Assembly (NCBI GenBank): GCA_027002315.1
Contig: JALWZV010000032.1
Span: 1 to 21,577, forward strand
DNA length: 21,577 nucleotides
DNA from: Candidatus Roizmanbacteria bacterium
GTDB taxonomy: Bacteria > Patescibacteriota > Microgenomatia > UBA1406 > GWC2-37-13
Direction: 5' to 3'
Within the stretch, counting starts at the first letter, position 1. Each line of letters opens with the position of its first letter. Position numbers and translations under genes: made by a program. The notes beneath the pieces are model-generated. The model saw nothing but the letters and a program-made list of their open reading frames with translations, did not search any database and had not been told where the DNA came from. Below, piece by piece: positions 12,201 through 19,977 of this stretch.

Positions 12201-15008
12201 CTAACTCAGTTAAACACATACTCCTCTACAGAAGGCGAAGAGATTCCTATGCATTTTACTACTCTACCCGATAAAACCTCTTTACTTGTTGGAACAAACA
12301 GAGGAAATGTAAGTGTTTTAAAAGAAAAACTATTTTCGCTAACAAAAGAACAAACTGTTCTTCTGCTAGAACATCTTTACTCAAGTTATCCTCACTCTCA
12401 AATACTAGTTGATTCTTTTGTTGATTTTTTCAAAAACAAAGATCAAGACATATCTGCTTTTGTCGAGTTTCTCTCCAAAGATGAAGACATATTAAGCCTA
12501 ATCCGCGATAAATTAGATAAAGTAGAGGACATGACTGTTTCCTTGCCGGAGGAAGAAAAGATAAAGATAAAGACCAGAGTTTTAACTAATATTATGCACT
12601 CTGCGTTGTGGTCTTTCAACAAAACACTAACAAACGAAGAAATTCAAAAGATAATCAATAATCCCTCTCTTTTCCTTCTAGATTTTAGTTATATCAATCC
12701 CATTGTTGATAAAGGTATTATAGAAAAGTTGCTCAACTATCCATTTCCTGATGAAAAGGAACAAGATGTATCATTTCTCTTTGAATATCAAAGCTTTTTT
12801 AGTCTAACAAACAGTTATTTTAGTATAAATAAAAACCCAAAAGAAAGAGAAGTTTTTTTAGACAAGCTTTTTAAGCTTTACCAGTCTTCAAGATATAGAC
12901 AGAGATTAAAACTGCTTCCATACTCTGAGGAAGAATTAACTGCTATGTTCCAAAGTAGCAAACCTATTGAGTACGGTGTCAAACAAAGAGGGGTATTGGA
13001 GTTTTTAAAAAGAAAGGGTGGGGTATTAGCACAAGAAATTAGTTGGCAACAAATAATAAGGCAAGAACGTACAGAAGGAGAGAGAAAAGATATATTCACT
13101 CATCCCGTAGCTCTTTCTGAGGTTATCTATCTCAACCGTGCTCAACAAGTTAATGACTGGTCTGGTCTTGTGGATAGGCTTAATAACCCATCTTCTACCA
13201 ACTTAGATCTAGAGGTATTTCGTCAAGAGTTGTTAAAGGAAGTTACAGGTCAGGCTGTTGAGGAAGGAGTAGCAAGACGTGAGATGATTCAAAACGCAGT
13301 AGATGCAATAAAAGGTAGATCAAACTTGCAAGAGGGAAAAATTGAAGTTGATATAAGTTATACTCAAGACCCACAAAAAAACTATTGGCTTATAGAAAAG
13401 TTTTCAGATAACGGGACAGGAATAAAAGATTGGCTCAAATTCTTTGTTCCAGGTGAGACAACCAAAGATGTAGGTGATTTCGGCTTCTTCGGCGCAGGCT
13501 CATTTAAAATATTTGAGGGTGTTGACAAAGTACAAATACAATCAGGCACAGGTGATGGAAAGGTCTATAATTTTACTCTAGAATGGCAGGAAGTAAAAGG
13601 AAAAAGAGATTTAGTAATTACAAGCGCCTTTCAAACTCAAGTCGCTTTACAAGGTACAACCATTCAAAGATTTAAAAAGCTTTCTCCCGACACACCGCCT
13701 GAGCTGGAAGCGGGGATAGTAGAGGATGACTACATAATGTTTGGAGGATTAATCGCAGGAGAAACACTTGGTGAAAGTGCAAAATCAAGGATTAACATCT
13801 ATCTCAATAAAGTTGATCTTGCAGAGAAGATAACAAAAAGAAAAAGACTAGCAGAGTCATTTTCAAACTTTGGTGAGATTGTTATAACTGAGTCTTCTCT
13901 TCCTCCTTCAGTAAGCCACGGCATAGGGCTGAGAATGAGCGACTTAGATGATAGATACTTACAATATATTCCTTCTTCACTAAGAGACTTTGTTAAGAGG
14001 AAGAATTTATCAATAATTCTTCCTGCTGACTTGCCTTTGATTAAAGATAGAAGCAAAATAGCAAACGAGGAAGAACTATTTGATCCCTTGTCAAGAAAAA
14101 TTGCAGGAATGGTAATAAAACTTGCCACTCAAGAACTAATAGAAAATTTTTACTCTCGAACACATGGTATAATAAAAGGTAATATCTGGAAACCTCAAGG
14201 TTTTCCAGACGACTGGTTTGTCAATCCTCAATACTCAAGACTATACACAAGCGATGCATTTCCAGAGATAAAAACAATAATAGAAAAACTAAACCAAGGG
14301 GGAACTCTCTCTTCTAAAGAACTGAACCTTCTCTCTCAAAACTTTGATATACAAAGCAGGCTTGCTATGGTTTTGGTTGCCTTAAATGTATCTTTTGAAA
14401 AAGAAGGAGGAAATGTTGAAACTACGAGCCTGTGGAGTATGAGACTAAAACAACTCCATGAAGCACTAAATTTTATATCAGACTCTGCAACTCGCTCACA
14501 TTTAAAACGTTTATTAAAAAAAGAGGTGAGTCTTGCTCAACGCCTTGGTGTGAAGGTACCAGAAGATCAAGAGGAAAATATTATACCTAATCAAACACAC
14601 GCAGCTACATCTTTAGTTAATTTTTTCTTAGGTAAAAACGAAGTGAAAGACGTTGATGAAACAAATCTAGATCAAGAGGAAAAAGAAAGTGTGATATTAT
14701 TACAAAAATTATCATCTATTTTTGGCCTTAAGTTAGAGGTAAAAGCAAATATTGGTATTGCAGGGTACTTCGTCATAGGCGGTTCAGAAAACAGCGCTTT
14801 CGTTTGTGACAGATCTAATTTAATAGGACCTCGAGAAGAGCTTATCGAGCTTTTTGTTCACGAAGCATCTCATTACATAGAAATGATTCAAACCACAACA
14901 GATACTCCTAAAGAAATCCACCCTAATCTCTTTACCCATCAAGTCGACGGACCTTTTGGCAAGGCTTATTATCAAGTCTGCGAAAAAATCTTGCAAAGCC
15001 TCAACTAG
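9270..15008 (+). CDS. giant GHKL ATPase / beta-propeller / GHKL ATPase / zinc-protease-like protein
   Basis: This 1912-residue soluble protein has no signal peptide or membrane helix. Residues 1-180 are helical. Module 1 is a GHKL (Bergerat) ATPase: N-box EAVSNSIDA (E187, N191, D194), GQWGRGIKM (207-215) resembling the Hsp90 GQFGVG loop, GTVV (267-270), and DNGVGM displaced to 345-350. Residues 714-1022 form seven propeller blades with repeated GKIMIYDPESNKLEDTG units. A helical part follows. Module 2 is a canonical GHKL: EMIQNAVDA (1338-1346), SDNGTGI (1379-1385), GFFGAGSFK (1405-1413), GTT (1462-1464). Both modules share a later D-x-R or D-R element (432-434 and 1593-1594). The C-terminus has HEASH (1864-1868). 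No close named family is known to me. Bacterial GHKL proteins of the Hsp90/MORC type occur in conflict systems, but a defence role is only a guess. No convincing promoter; TAAAAT at 9228-9233 is possible. Confidence 0.85.
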   Translation: MEGTEQKTTQIKIPTHHHSLRNTLLSHVLRNENFQTKLEKLGIQNLDNIDEVPSLPFKQKKTLLTVFSEHLQQELKPKDETSKPTEFLKQLRNEQTQRQLEEVFQISYPIDLDLLSLILFRVRSGQSEFTVKQEKLTPNELINKLASGHVTPAEVGEALNAEVFKPSRMEIVTQRQSPNPLSQSFAEAVSNSIDAILITKEGHRTVGQWGRGIKMLLNFLETSNDKITITTKQENSAPYQIELSLRNGRYCIQAKTLDTADNLGSHGTVVALQKDVPLSNNLQKAIEERIKQRFMVIPSLDINVNKQKVNGREKIHHINGQVLSKEEKQGEINVDISPTQVTVQDNGVGMSKETLLSMFTPNLGTKTYREINEINKDEFLPFVDVFYKEGEEPNITLARNRELVGEIREENRLNLFSHNLIVDLGPLAQVSDAREGVRINENFQAALQKVVEIVAESTQPDAIKLQIFNSLTEGLSALGGRKIGEKRQEHFLITQKIINQIREEVKPIKKRLEKQGYTFLPNNPEFQDLKISQDKKTIFIDPLLFAFKPEKVPVLKEVNEFTSQTGKRLYLTEFAENSQSTLITIENGFILDEKVWEKIIAKKQLLETLPADSPERKEIEEDLVILTEALELRLNPVSTSYDPKEKGHINKDKRENRVIFSKSSDTTLEQIAEIDWPVWLTEQDKLKLMNELTSKYSFEEVGWYVNEQGEITNITTLCPLPDGRVLVGGTHGGHIMIYDPETNKIESTGQIYQPGNQHSWEGIMTSFSLPNGRVLIGGLNGKIMIYDPESNKLEDTGQTYKDFESNRERINTFFLSNKKVLAGGSSGKIMIYDPESNKLEDTGQVYNKLENSGKQITTFSSLPDGRVLIGGFGGKIMIYDPESNKLEDTGQILEDFIVESIYTSISLPDGRVLIGGSSGKIMIYDPESNKLEDTGLTCNSEKVQYPILGFSPMTANGDILIANFDRYTPVYNVKTNTLTQLNTYSSTEGEEIPMHFTTLPDKTSLLVGTNRGNVSVLKEKLFSLTKEQTVLLLEHLYSSYPHSQILVDSFVDFFKNKDQDISAFVEFLSKDEDILSLIRDKLDKVEDMTVSLPEEEKIKIKTRVLTNIMHSALWSFNKTLTNEEIQKIINNPSLFLLDFSYINPIVDKGIIEKLLNYPFPDEKEQDVSFLFEYQSFFSLTNSYFSINKNPKEREVFLDKLFKLYQSSRYRQRLKLLPYSEEELTAMFQSSKPIEYGVKQRGVLEFLKRKGGVLAQEISWQQIIRQERTEGERKDIFTHPVALSEVIYLNRAQQVNDWSGLVDRLNNPSSTNLDLEVFRQELLKEVTGQAVEEGVARREMIQNAVDAIKGRSNLQEGKIEVDISYTQDPQKNYWLIEKFSDNGTGIKDWLKFFVPGETTKDVGDFGFFGAGSFKIFEGVDKVQIQSGTGDGKVYNFTLEWQEVKGKRDLVITSAFQTQVALQGTTIQRFKKLSPDTPPELEAGIVEDDYIMFGGLIAGETLGESAKSRINIYLNKVDLAEKITKRKRLAESFSNFGEIVITESSLPPSVSHGIGLRMSDLDDRYLQYIPSSLRDFVKRKNLSIILPADLPLIKDRSKIANEEELFDPLSRKIAGMVIKLATQELIENFYSRTHGIIKGNIWKPQGFPDDWFVNPQYSRLYTSDAFPEIKTIIEKLNQGGTLSSKELNLLSQNFDIQSRLAMVLVALNVSFEKEGGNVETTSLWSMRLKQLHEALNFISDSATRSHLKRLLKKEVSLAQRLGVKVPEDQEENIIPNQTHAATSLVNFFLGKNEVKDVDETNLDQEEKESVILLQKLSSIFGLKLEVKANIGIAGYFVIGGSENSAFVCDRSNLIGPREELIELFVHEASHYIEMIQTTTDTPKEIHPNLFTHQVDGPFGKAYYQVCEKILQSLN
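11409..12335 (+). repeat. tandem coding repeats of the beta-propeller (about 135-145 nt each)
   Basis: Seven blade repeats lie inside the giant gene. Five have a near-identical core beginning around 11471, 11616, 11755, 11895 and 12030, a period of 45-48 codons. Blades 4 (11850-11938) and 5 (11985-12073) match at 86 of 89 nt, including silent positions. Blade 3 shares the segment from GGAGGATCTAGTGGA onward with blade 5. The last two blades are diverged. Such identity at silent sites points to recent duplication or gene conversion among the inner blades. Confidence 0.9.
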
Positions 15009-15317
15009 TTATAACCCCATCATTGCCCTCACCTCAGGAGCAACCATATCCAAGCTCCAAGGAGGGTCAAATGTAAGCTCCACATTTACAGTCTTAAACC
15101 CAATCTTTTTTAGGGACTGCTTTATCGTCAACTCTATCAAAGGAAATAACGGACAGCCTATGCTGGTCAAGGTCATAATTATTTTAATCTCATCCTCACT
15201 TTTAACATCGACTTTATAAATTAACCCTAGATCTACCACAGAGATGTGAATCTCAGGATCTATAACTTTTTTCAAAGCTTCTTTTGCCTTTTTTACAAGC
15301 TCTTTATTATTTCTCAT
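15009..15317 (-). CDS. DUF59 / MIP18-family (SufT-like) iron-sulfur assembly protein
   Basis: The 102-residue protein is a whole DUF59 domain. It has DPEIHISVVDLGLIY (20-34), TLTSIGCPL (49-57) with C55, and DPPWSLDMV (84-92). Members such as SufT, PaaD and eukaryotic CIA2 (MIP18) act in maturation of Fe-S proteins, and C55 is the cysteine usually conserved. Its ATG overlaps the stop of the EEP-family gene upstream (ATGA, 15314-15317), so the two are coupled. The stop codon directly abuts that of the giant gene, tail to tail with no gap. A truncated second copy lies at 8985-9101, on the far side of the giant gene. The family call is firm, its client proteins are unknown. Confidence 0.9.
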   Translation of the reverse strand: MRNNKELVKKAKEALKKVIDPEIHISVVDLGLIYKVDVKSEDEIKIIMTLTSIGCPLFPLIELTIKQSLKKIGFKTVNVELTFDPPWSLDMVAPEVRAMMGL

Positions 15318-16090
15318 ATCTCAACATGGCAAACTAGCGGAAAATGATCAGAGGCATTAACCAAAGGCATATGTGGATTGTAAAATGCTAGGTTCCTGCT
15401 TAGAAAAATCATATCAACAACAGACTTAGACCAGTTTCCCTTAGTTTTCTTTTGTTTGATATTAAAAGTCGTTTTAACTCTATCTTTAAACACATTTACT
15501 AATTTTTTGTCTAAAGAACTTATCGCATACGTATCTGGATTCATATTAAAATCTCCAGCTAAAATAATATTTCTTACGCCTAAGTGGTTCACTTCTTGCT
15601 TTATCATCTTAACCATTTTTGTTCTCTCTTGACTATCTTTCCCGTCAACACCCCATGGACCATGCACATTAAAAGTGTGGATGTTTTTCTTGCTATTCAC
15701 CTTTATTTGCGTATATAACATAACCGAGGGAACAAAAGAATAACTTTTCTTTTTAAACCACCCCTCAAAGTTAAACTCTCTATAAGAATGTGTAAAATAA
15801 CTGCCTTTGCTTTTCAATATCGGAAATCTGGAAAGAGTTAAGTTGCCATTTGGAATCACTGTATTGCTTTTAACTATTGAATATCTTGGAAAAAATGCAA
15901 AATAATCATAGTTTAAGCTTGTTTTAAAAACGTCTAAAGCACGAAAATTTTGCTGCAACAATAGATTTTTTCCAGCATAAACTTCTTGTAGAAAAACAAT
16001 ATCAGGGTCTTCTTCTTGGATAAACCTTACAACCTCACTCGTTGGATTTCCTCCATGATTTATATTAAATGTTACTATTTTTATATCCAT
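15314..16090 (-). CDS. endonuclease/exonuclease/phosphatase (EEP) family enzyme
   Basis: All catalytic motifs of the Mg-dependent DNase I-like fold are present in order: TFNIN with N9, LQE with E36, NVHGPWG with H143, AGDFNMNPDT with D180 and N182, VDMIFL with D226, and ASDHFPL with D248 and H249. The chain is 258 residues, and there is no signal peptide, so it should act in the cytoplasm. EEP enzymes include AP endonucleases, nucleases and sugar or lipid phosphodiesterases. The sequence does not tell which this is; it lacks the extra features that would mark a clear ExoIII. A TATAAT lies on the minus strand 25 nt before its ATG (about 16116-16121). It is coupled to the DUF59 gene by ATGA. 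Confidence 0.85.
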   Translation of the reverse strand: MDIKIVTFNINHGGNPTSEVVRFIQEEDPDIVFLQEVYAGKNLLLQQNFRALDVFKTSLNYDYFAFFPRYSIVKSNTVIPNGNLTLSRFPILKSKGSYFTHSYREFNFEGWFKKKSYSFVPSVMLYTQIKVNSKKNIHTFNVHGPWGVDGKDSQERTKMVKMIKQEVNHLGVRNIILAGDFNMNPDTYAISSLDKKLVNVFKDRVKTTFNIKQKKTKGNWSKSVVDMIFLSRNLAFYNPHMPLVNASDHFPLVCHVEI

Positions 16091-16192
16091 TAGTAGTTAA
16101 TCTTTTAACATTGATATTATAACAACAATATTCAACTGAATAAAAGATTGAAAAAGTATTTTTTTCTAGTTTTAATTCTTTCTGTATTTATG

Positions 16193-16198
16193 TATAAT
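16193..16198 (+). promoter_or_regulatory. -10 box 8 nt before topA
   Basis: TATAAT ends 8 nt before the ATG at 16207, so transcription would start close to or at the start codon. No good -35 was seen. Its position argues against the TTG at 16201 as the true start. Confidence 0.5.
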
Positions 16199-16206
16199 CT
16201 TTGCTT

Positions 16207-18264
16207 ATGAAGAGTTTAATCATTGTTGAGTCTCCAACCAAGGCAAAAACCTTCGGCAAAATCCTTAAAAGCGAAGATACAGTGGTCTTTGCCACCATGG
16301 GTCACATTAGAGATTTACCCAAAAGCAAATTATCGATAGATGTTGAAAAAGATTTTAAACCAACATATATCAACTTAAAAGATAAGAATAAGATTATAAC
16401 CGAGTTAAAAAAACTTGCTAAAAATAGTGACACTATTTATCTGGCAACAGACTCAGACAGAGAAGGAGAGTCTATTTCTTACCATATAGCTTACATATTA
16501 GGTTTTATTAAAGAGAACTGGCCTGAGTTTAAATTAATTCAGAAAAAAGGCAAGGATCTTAAAAGAATTGTGTTTCATGAGATTACCAAAGAAGCACTAG
16601 AAGAAGCAATTAAAAAACCAATAACCTTGAGAGCGCATCTAGTAAAGGCTCAACAGGCAAGAAGAATTTTGGACAGAATTGTAGGATATGAATTATCACC
16701 TCTCCTGTGGAAAAAAATGGGTAAGTACTGGCTGTCTGCAGGAAGAGTTCAAACTGTAGCCCTCAGATTTATTGTTGAAAGAGAAAAAGAGAGAAACAAA
16801 TTCAAACAGGAAGAATATAAGCAAATATTTGGAGTGTTTGGAGAAAACCTAAAGATAAAGGCACAACTTAAACAAATAGGAGATAAACAGGTTTCTGAGA
16901 CAGTTAAACTGAAGCTGTTTGCTGGAGATTATAGTTATACCAGAACAATTATAAACAATAAAAATATTAAGAAGATACTATCAGAGATAAAAGAAGATTC
17001 ATATAAAGTATTGGATGTAGCGGAAACTATCACAAAGAAACAACCCGCTCCTCCCTTTACAACCTCAATGATGCAACAGGAAGCATTTTCTAAACTAGGT
17101 CTCTCATCCCGTGCAACAATGAGATTAGCTCAAAATCTGTACGAAGCTGGACTCATTACGTACCATAGAACCGATTCTTTTTATCTCTCACCTAAATTTA
17201 TCTCTCAAGCAAGAAACTTTATCTCCAAAAGATTCTCTAAAGATCATGTGCCTCAAACTCCAAACTTTTTTAAGAATAAATCTAAAAATGCTCAAGAAGC
17301 TCATGAAGCAATAAGACCGACAAAACTTACTCCCACAATAGAACCTCAAGGAAGAACCATAACAAAAAGACATGTAAAACTTTACGAACTTATTTTTAAA
17401 AGAGCTGTGGCCTCTCAAATGTCCCCTGCTAAGATTAAAAATATTAGGATAAAGATTTTGGGGAATAAGTACAAATATCTTTTTTCCTCTTCTTTCCAAA
17501 AAGTTTTGTTTGGAGGATTTTTAGATCTAATAAATCCAGATTTTGTCAAGAAAACCTCAGCAATTCCTCAAGTCAAAAAAGATTCTAATATCAAGCTTAT
17601 AGAGATTGAGACAGAGGACAAAAAAACAATGCCTCCTCCTCGTTACAACGACGCTTCTTTAATCAAAGTTTTAGAAAAATCTGGTATTGGCAGGCCATCT
17701 ACCTACGCTCCTATTATTTATTTGTTACAACAAAAAAAATATGTAGAAAAAAGTGAGAAGAAACAATTTGTTCCTACGGTTTTAGGAATTAAGATTAGCG
17801 ATTATCTATCATCAGCGTTTCCAGATATATTAAATATAGGATTTACTGCCAAAATGGAGGATGGTTTGGACAAAATTGCCAAAGACAAAGAAACTATAAG
17901 TAACATTTTATCTCCTTTCTACAAAACCTTTAAAAAAGATGTCGAAAAAAGAAAAAACGATAAAACAAAGATACAGGTAGAGGAAAAAACAGATGAAAAA
18001 TGTCCAAAATGCGGGGCTCCTCTTGTGATTAAGTTTTCTCGTTTCGGTAAGTTTTATGCTTGTACAAATTTTCCCAAGTGTAAATTTACAAAGCCATTTA
18101 TAACCTATGTTAAAGATGTTGTGTGTCCAAAATGCGGAGGAAGAATAGTTGTAAGAAGAACTAGAAAGGGAAAAAGGTTTTATGGATGCGAAAACTATCC
18201 AAAATGTGATTTTAGCAGTTGGAAATTAAACACAATAAATAAAAAAGGTGAAAAAAAGAGTTAA
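16207..18264 (+). CDS. topA: DNA topoisomerase I (type IA)
   Basis: TopA relaxes negatively supercoiled DNA through a 5'-phosphotyrosine link. The Toprim domain opens the protein: IIVESPTKAK with E8, and ATDSDREGES with D82, D84 and E86. AQQARRILDRIVGYELSP and SAGRVQTVALR follow. The active-site tyrosine is Y319 in ITYHRTDS with R321 two residues on; the usual Met between them is His here. GIGRPSTYAP is present. The C-terminus has two four-cysteine zinc ribbons (C599/C602/C619/C625 and C640/C643/C661/C667) against three in E. coli. I chose ATG 16207 rather than TTG 16201 because family members begin at KSLIIVESP. The product has 685 residues. The gene overlaps pyrG by 17 nt. Confidence 0.97.
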   Translation: MKSLIIVESPTKAKTFGKILKSEDTVVFATMGHIRDLPKSKLSIDVEKDFKPTYINLKDKNKIITELKKLAKNSDTIYLATDSDREGESISYHIAYILGFIKENWPEFKLIQKKGKDLKRIVFHEITKEALEEAIKKPITLRAHLVKAQQARRILDRIVGYELSPLLWKKMGKYWLSAGRVQTVALRFIVEREKERNKFKQEEYKQIFGVFGENLKIKAQLKQIGDKQVSETVKLKLFAGDYSYTRTIINNKNIKKILSEIKEDSYKVLDVAETITKKQPAPPFTTSMMQQEAFSKLGLSSRATMRLAQNLYEAGLITYHRTDSFYLSPKFISQARNFISKRFSKDHVPQTPNFFKNKSKNAQEAHEAIRPTKLTPTIEPQGRTITKRHVKLYELIFKRAVASQMSPAKIKNIRIKILGNKYKYLFSSSFQKVLFGGFLDLINPDFVKKTSAIPQVKKDSNIKLIEIETEDKKTMPPPRYNDASLIKVLEKSGIGRPSTYAPIIYLLQQKKYVEKSEKKQFVPTVLGIKISDYLSSAFPDILNIGFTAKMEDGLDKIAKDKETISNILSPFYKTFKKDVEKRKNDKTKIQVEEKTDEKCPKCGAPLVIKFSRFGKFYACTNFPKCKFTKPFITYVKDVVCPKCGGRIVVRRTRKGKRFYGCENYPKCDFSSWKLNTINKKGEKKS

Positions 18265-19912
18265 GTTTATATTCATCACCGGAGGCGTGATTTCTGGATT
18301 AGGTAAAGGTATTATCAACTCTTCTATCTCTCTTCTTCTCAAAGAAAATGGGTTCAAGGTCTCACCAATCAAAGCTGATCCGTATCTAAACGTCGACGCA
18401 GGAACAATGAATCCAATCATACATGGAGAGACGTTTGTCACAGAGGACGGCCTAGAAACAGACCAAGACATTGGTCATTATGAGAGATTTTTAAATGAAA
18501 ACCTGTCTAAATTAAATTATATGACGTCTGGACAGGTCTTTTTATCGGTGATTCAAAAGGAGAGAGAGTTAAAATATAATGGCGAATGTGTTGAGTTTAC
18601 CAGACATATTCCAGAAGAGATTATTAATAGACTAGAAAAGTTAGCTGATAAATCTGATGCTGATATTATAACTTTTGAGATAGGTGGAACCATAGGAGAC
18701 ATGCAGAATATCTTATTTTTAGAAGCAGCGAGACAGCTGAAATTTAAGTACCCTGATGATATTATCACAATTCATGTTGGATACTTACCTTTGCCCAAAA
18801 ACTTAGGAGAGTTAAAAACCAAACCTATACAGCAGTCTGTTTATTCCCTGCTCTCAACAGGAGTTCAACCAGATATTATAGTTACACGTTCAGAAAAAGA
18901 GATAGATGCACTTAGAAAAAGAAAAATATCTATCTTCTGTAATGTTCGTGAGAACAGCATATTTTCCAGCCCGGACTTAGACTCTGTCTATCAAGTTCCT
19001 GATTATTTAAAAAAGCAAGGAATTACAGAAAAGATAATGGAACTATTAAGTATAAAACCAAAGAGAAAAGATACAGCTTTGGAAAAATCATGGACATCCT
19101 TTAGTTTAAAAACAAAATCAAATAAAAAATTAGGTCCAAAAGTCGGCATCATTGGGAAATACTTTAAAAGTGGAGAATATTCTTTGCAAGATTCTTATGT
19201 CTGCGTTATAGAGGCCTTAAAACATGCTTATTTTAACATGGGTTTTGTTCCTAATTTTAAGTGGATAAACTCAGACGATGTTGAGAAAAAAGGTGTCTCT
19301 GTACTTAAAGAGTTTAAAGGCTTGATTGTTCCTCAAGGTTGGGGGTCAAGAGGAGTTGAGGGCAAGATTAAGACAGCCTCATTTGCAAGAAAAAACAAGA
19401 TACCATATCTTGGTCTATGTTTTGGAATGCAACTTGCTGCAGTTTCTTTTGCAAGAGATGTGTTGGGTATGCAGGACGCAAACAGTACAGAGATTAATCC
19501 AAAAACCAAGAATCCAGTTATTCATATTATGGAAAATCAAGTGCAATATCTTCAAAAAAAACAATACGGTGGAACAATAAGATTAGGAGCCTGGCCAGCT
19601 AAGATAAAAAAAGACACTATTCTTTATGGTCTTTATCAAAGATATCAAAATAACCAGTACTCTCTCCCTATAATACAAGAAAGACACAGGCATAGGTATG
19701 AGTTTAATAATAGATATAAGGAGGTTTTTGAGAAAAATGGAGTTGTGTTTTCAGGTATGTCCCCTGATGGTAAATTAATCGAGGCATTCGAGCTCAAAAA
19801 CCACCCATTTTATATAGCCGTCCAATATCATCCAGAGTTTAAATCACGTCCCCTATCTCCACACCCGATATTCTTAGGCTTCCTCAACTCTTGCCTTACA
19901 GCCAACGTTTGA
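18248..19912 (+). CDS. pyrG: CTP synthase
   Basis: PyrG makes CTP from UTP, ATP and glutamine. The synthetase domain opens with ITGGVISGLGKG (10-21), the ATP-binding P-loop. DPYLNVDAGTMNP and HGETFVTEDGLETDQD follow and bind UTP and Mg. The glutaminase domain has the nucleophile C391 in GLCFGMQ, and H528 and E530 in YHPEF. The loop forming the oxyanion hole, normally PGGFG, reads PQGWG (362-366). The start is GTG at 18248, inside the end of topA and overlapping it by 17 nt. It puts the P-loop at the usual distance from the N-terminus. Its 554 residues are a normal length. Because of the overlap it is probably cotranscribed and coupled with topA. Confidence 0.97.
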   Translation: MKKRVKFIFITGGVISGLGKGIINSSISLLLKENGFKVSPIKADPYLNVDAGTMNPIIHGETFVTEDGLETDQDIGHYERFLNENLSKLNYMTSGQVFLSVIQKERELKYNGECVEFTRHIPEEIINRLEKLADKSDADIITFEIGGTIGDMQNILFLEAARQLKFKYPDDIITIHVGYLPLPKNLGELKTKPIQQSVYSLLSTGVQPDIIVTRSEKEIDALRKRKISIFCNVRENSIFSSPDLDSVYQVPDYLKKQGITEKIMELLSIKPKRKDTALEKSWTSFSLKTKSNKKLGPKVGIIGKYFKSGEYSLQDSYVCVIEALKHAYFNMGFVPNFKWINSDDVEKKGVSVLKEFKGLIVPQGWGSRGVEGKIKTASFARKNKIPYLGLCFGMQLAAVSFARDVLGMQDANSTEINPKTKNPVIHIMENQVQYLQKKQYGGTIRLGAWPAKIKKDTILYGLYQRYQNNQYSLPIIQERHRHRYEFNNRYKEVFEKNGVVFSGMSPDGKLIEAFELKNHPFYIAVQYHPEFKSRPLSPHPIFLGFLNSCLTANV

Positions 19913-19977
19913 CTAACGCCTAATCACGTCCAACGTAATCTAACATAGCAAACAGAAAGGCTGATTTAACAATTCTC

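Noticed and set aside
11409..12335. Regular repeats that might be a CRISPR array
   Set aside because: The repeats are in frame, about 140 nt apart, and encode propeller blades; there are no short unique spacers.
11003..14128. Several minus-strand open frames inside the giant gene
   Set aside because: They mirror the well-structured plus-strand coding frame; the propeller repeats on the other strand produce repeated SGSYI-type strings without domain sense.
8985..15107. Insertion sequence or integrative element with target-site duplication
   Set aside because: No transposase, integrase or terminal inverted repeats are seen, and the flanking copies differ at silent sites, which a fresh duplication would not show.
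14956..15219. Plus-strand open frame across the giant gene end and DUF59
   Set aside because: It is the antisense shadow of the clear DUF59 domain on the minus strand.
16201..16206. TTG as start of topA
   Set aside because: The TATAAT box at 16193-16198 would place the transcript start at or after the TTG, and family members begin at KSLIIVESP, which fits ATG 16207.
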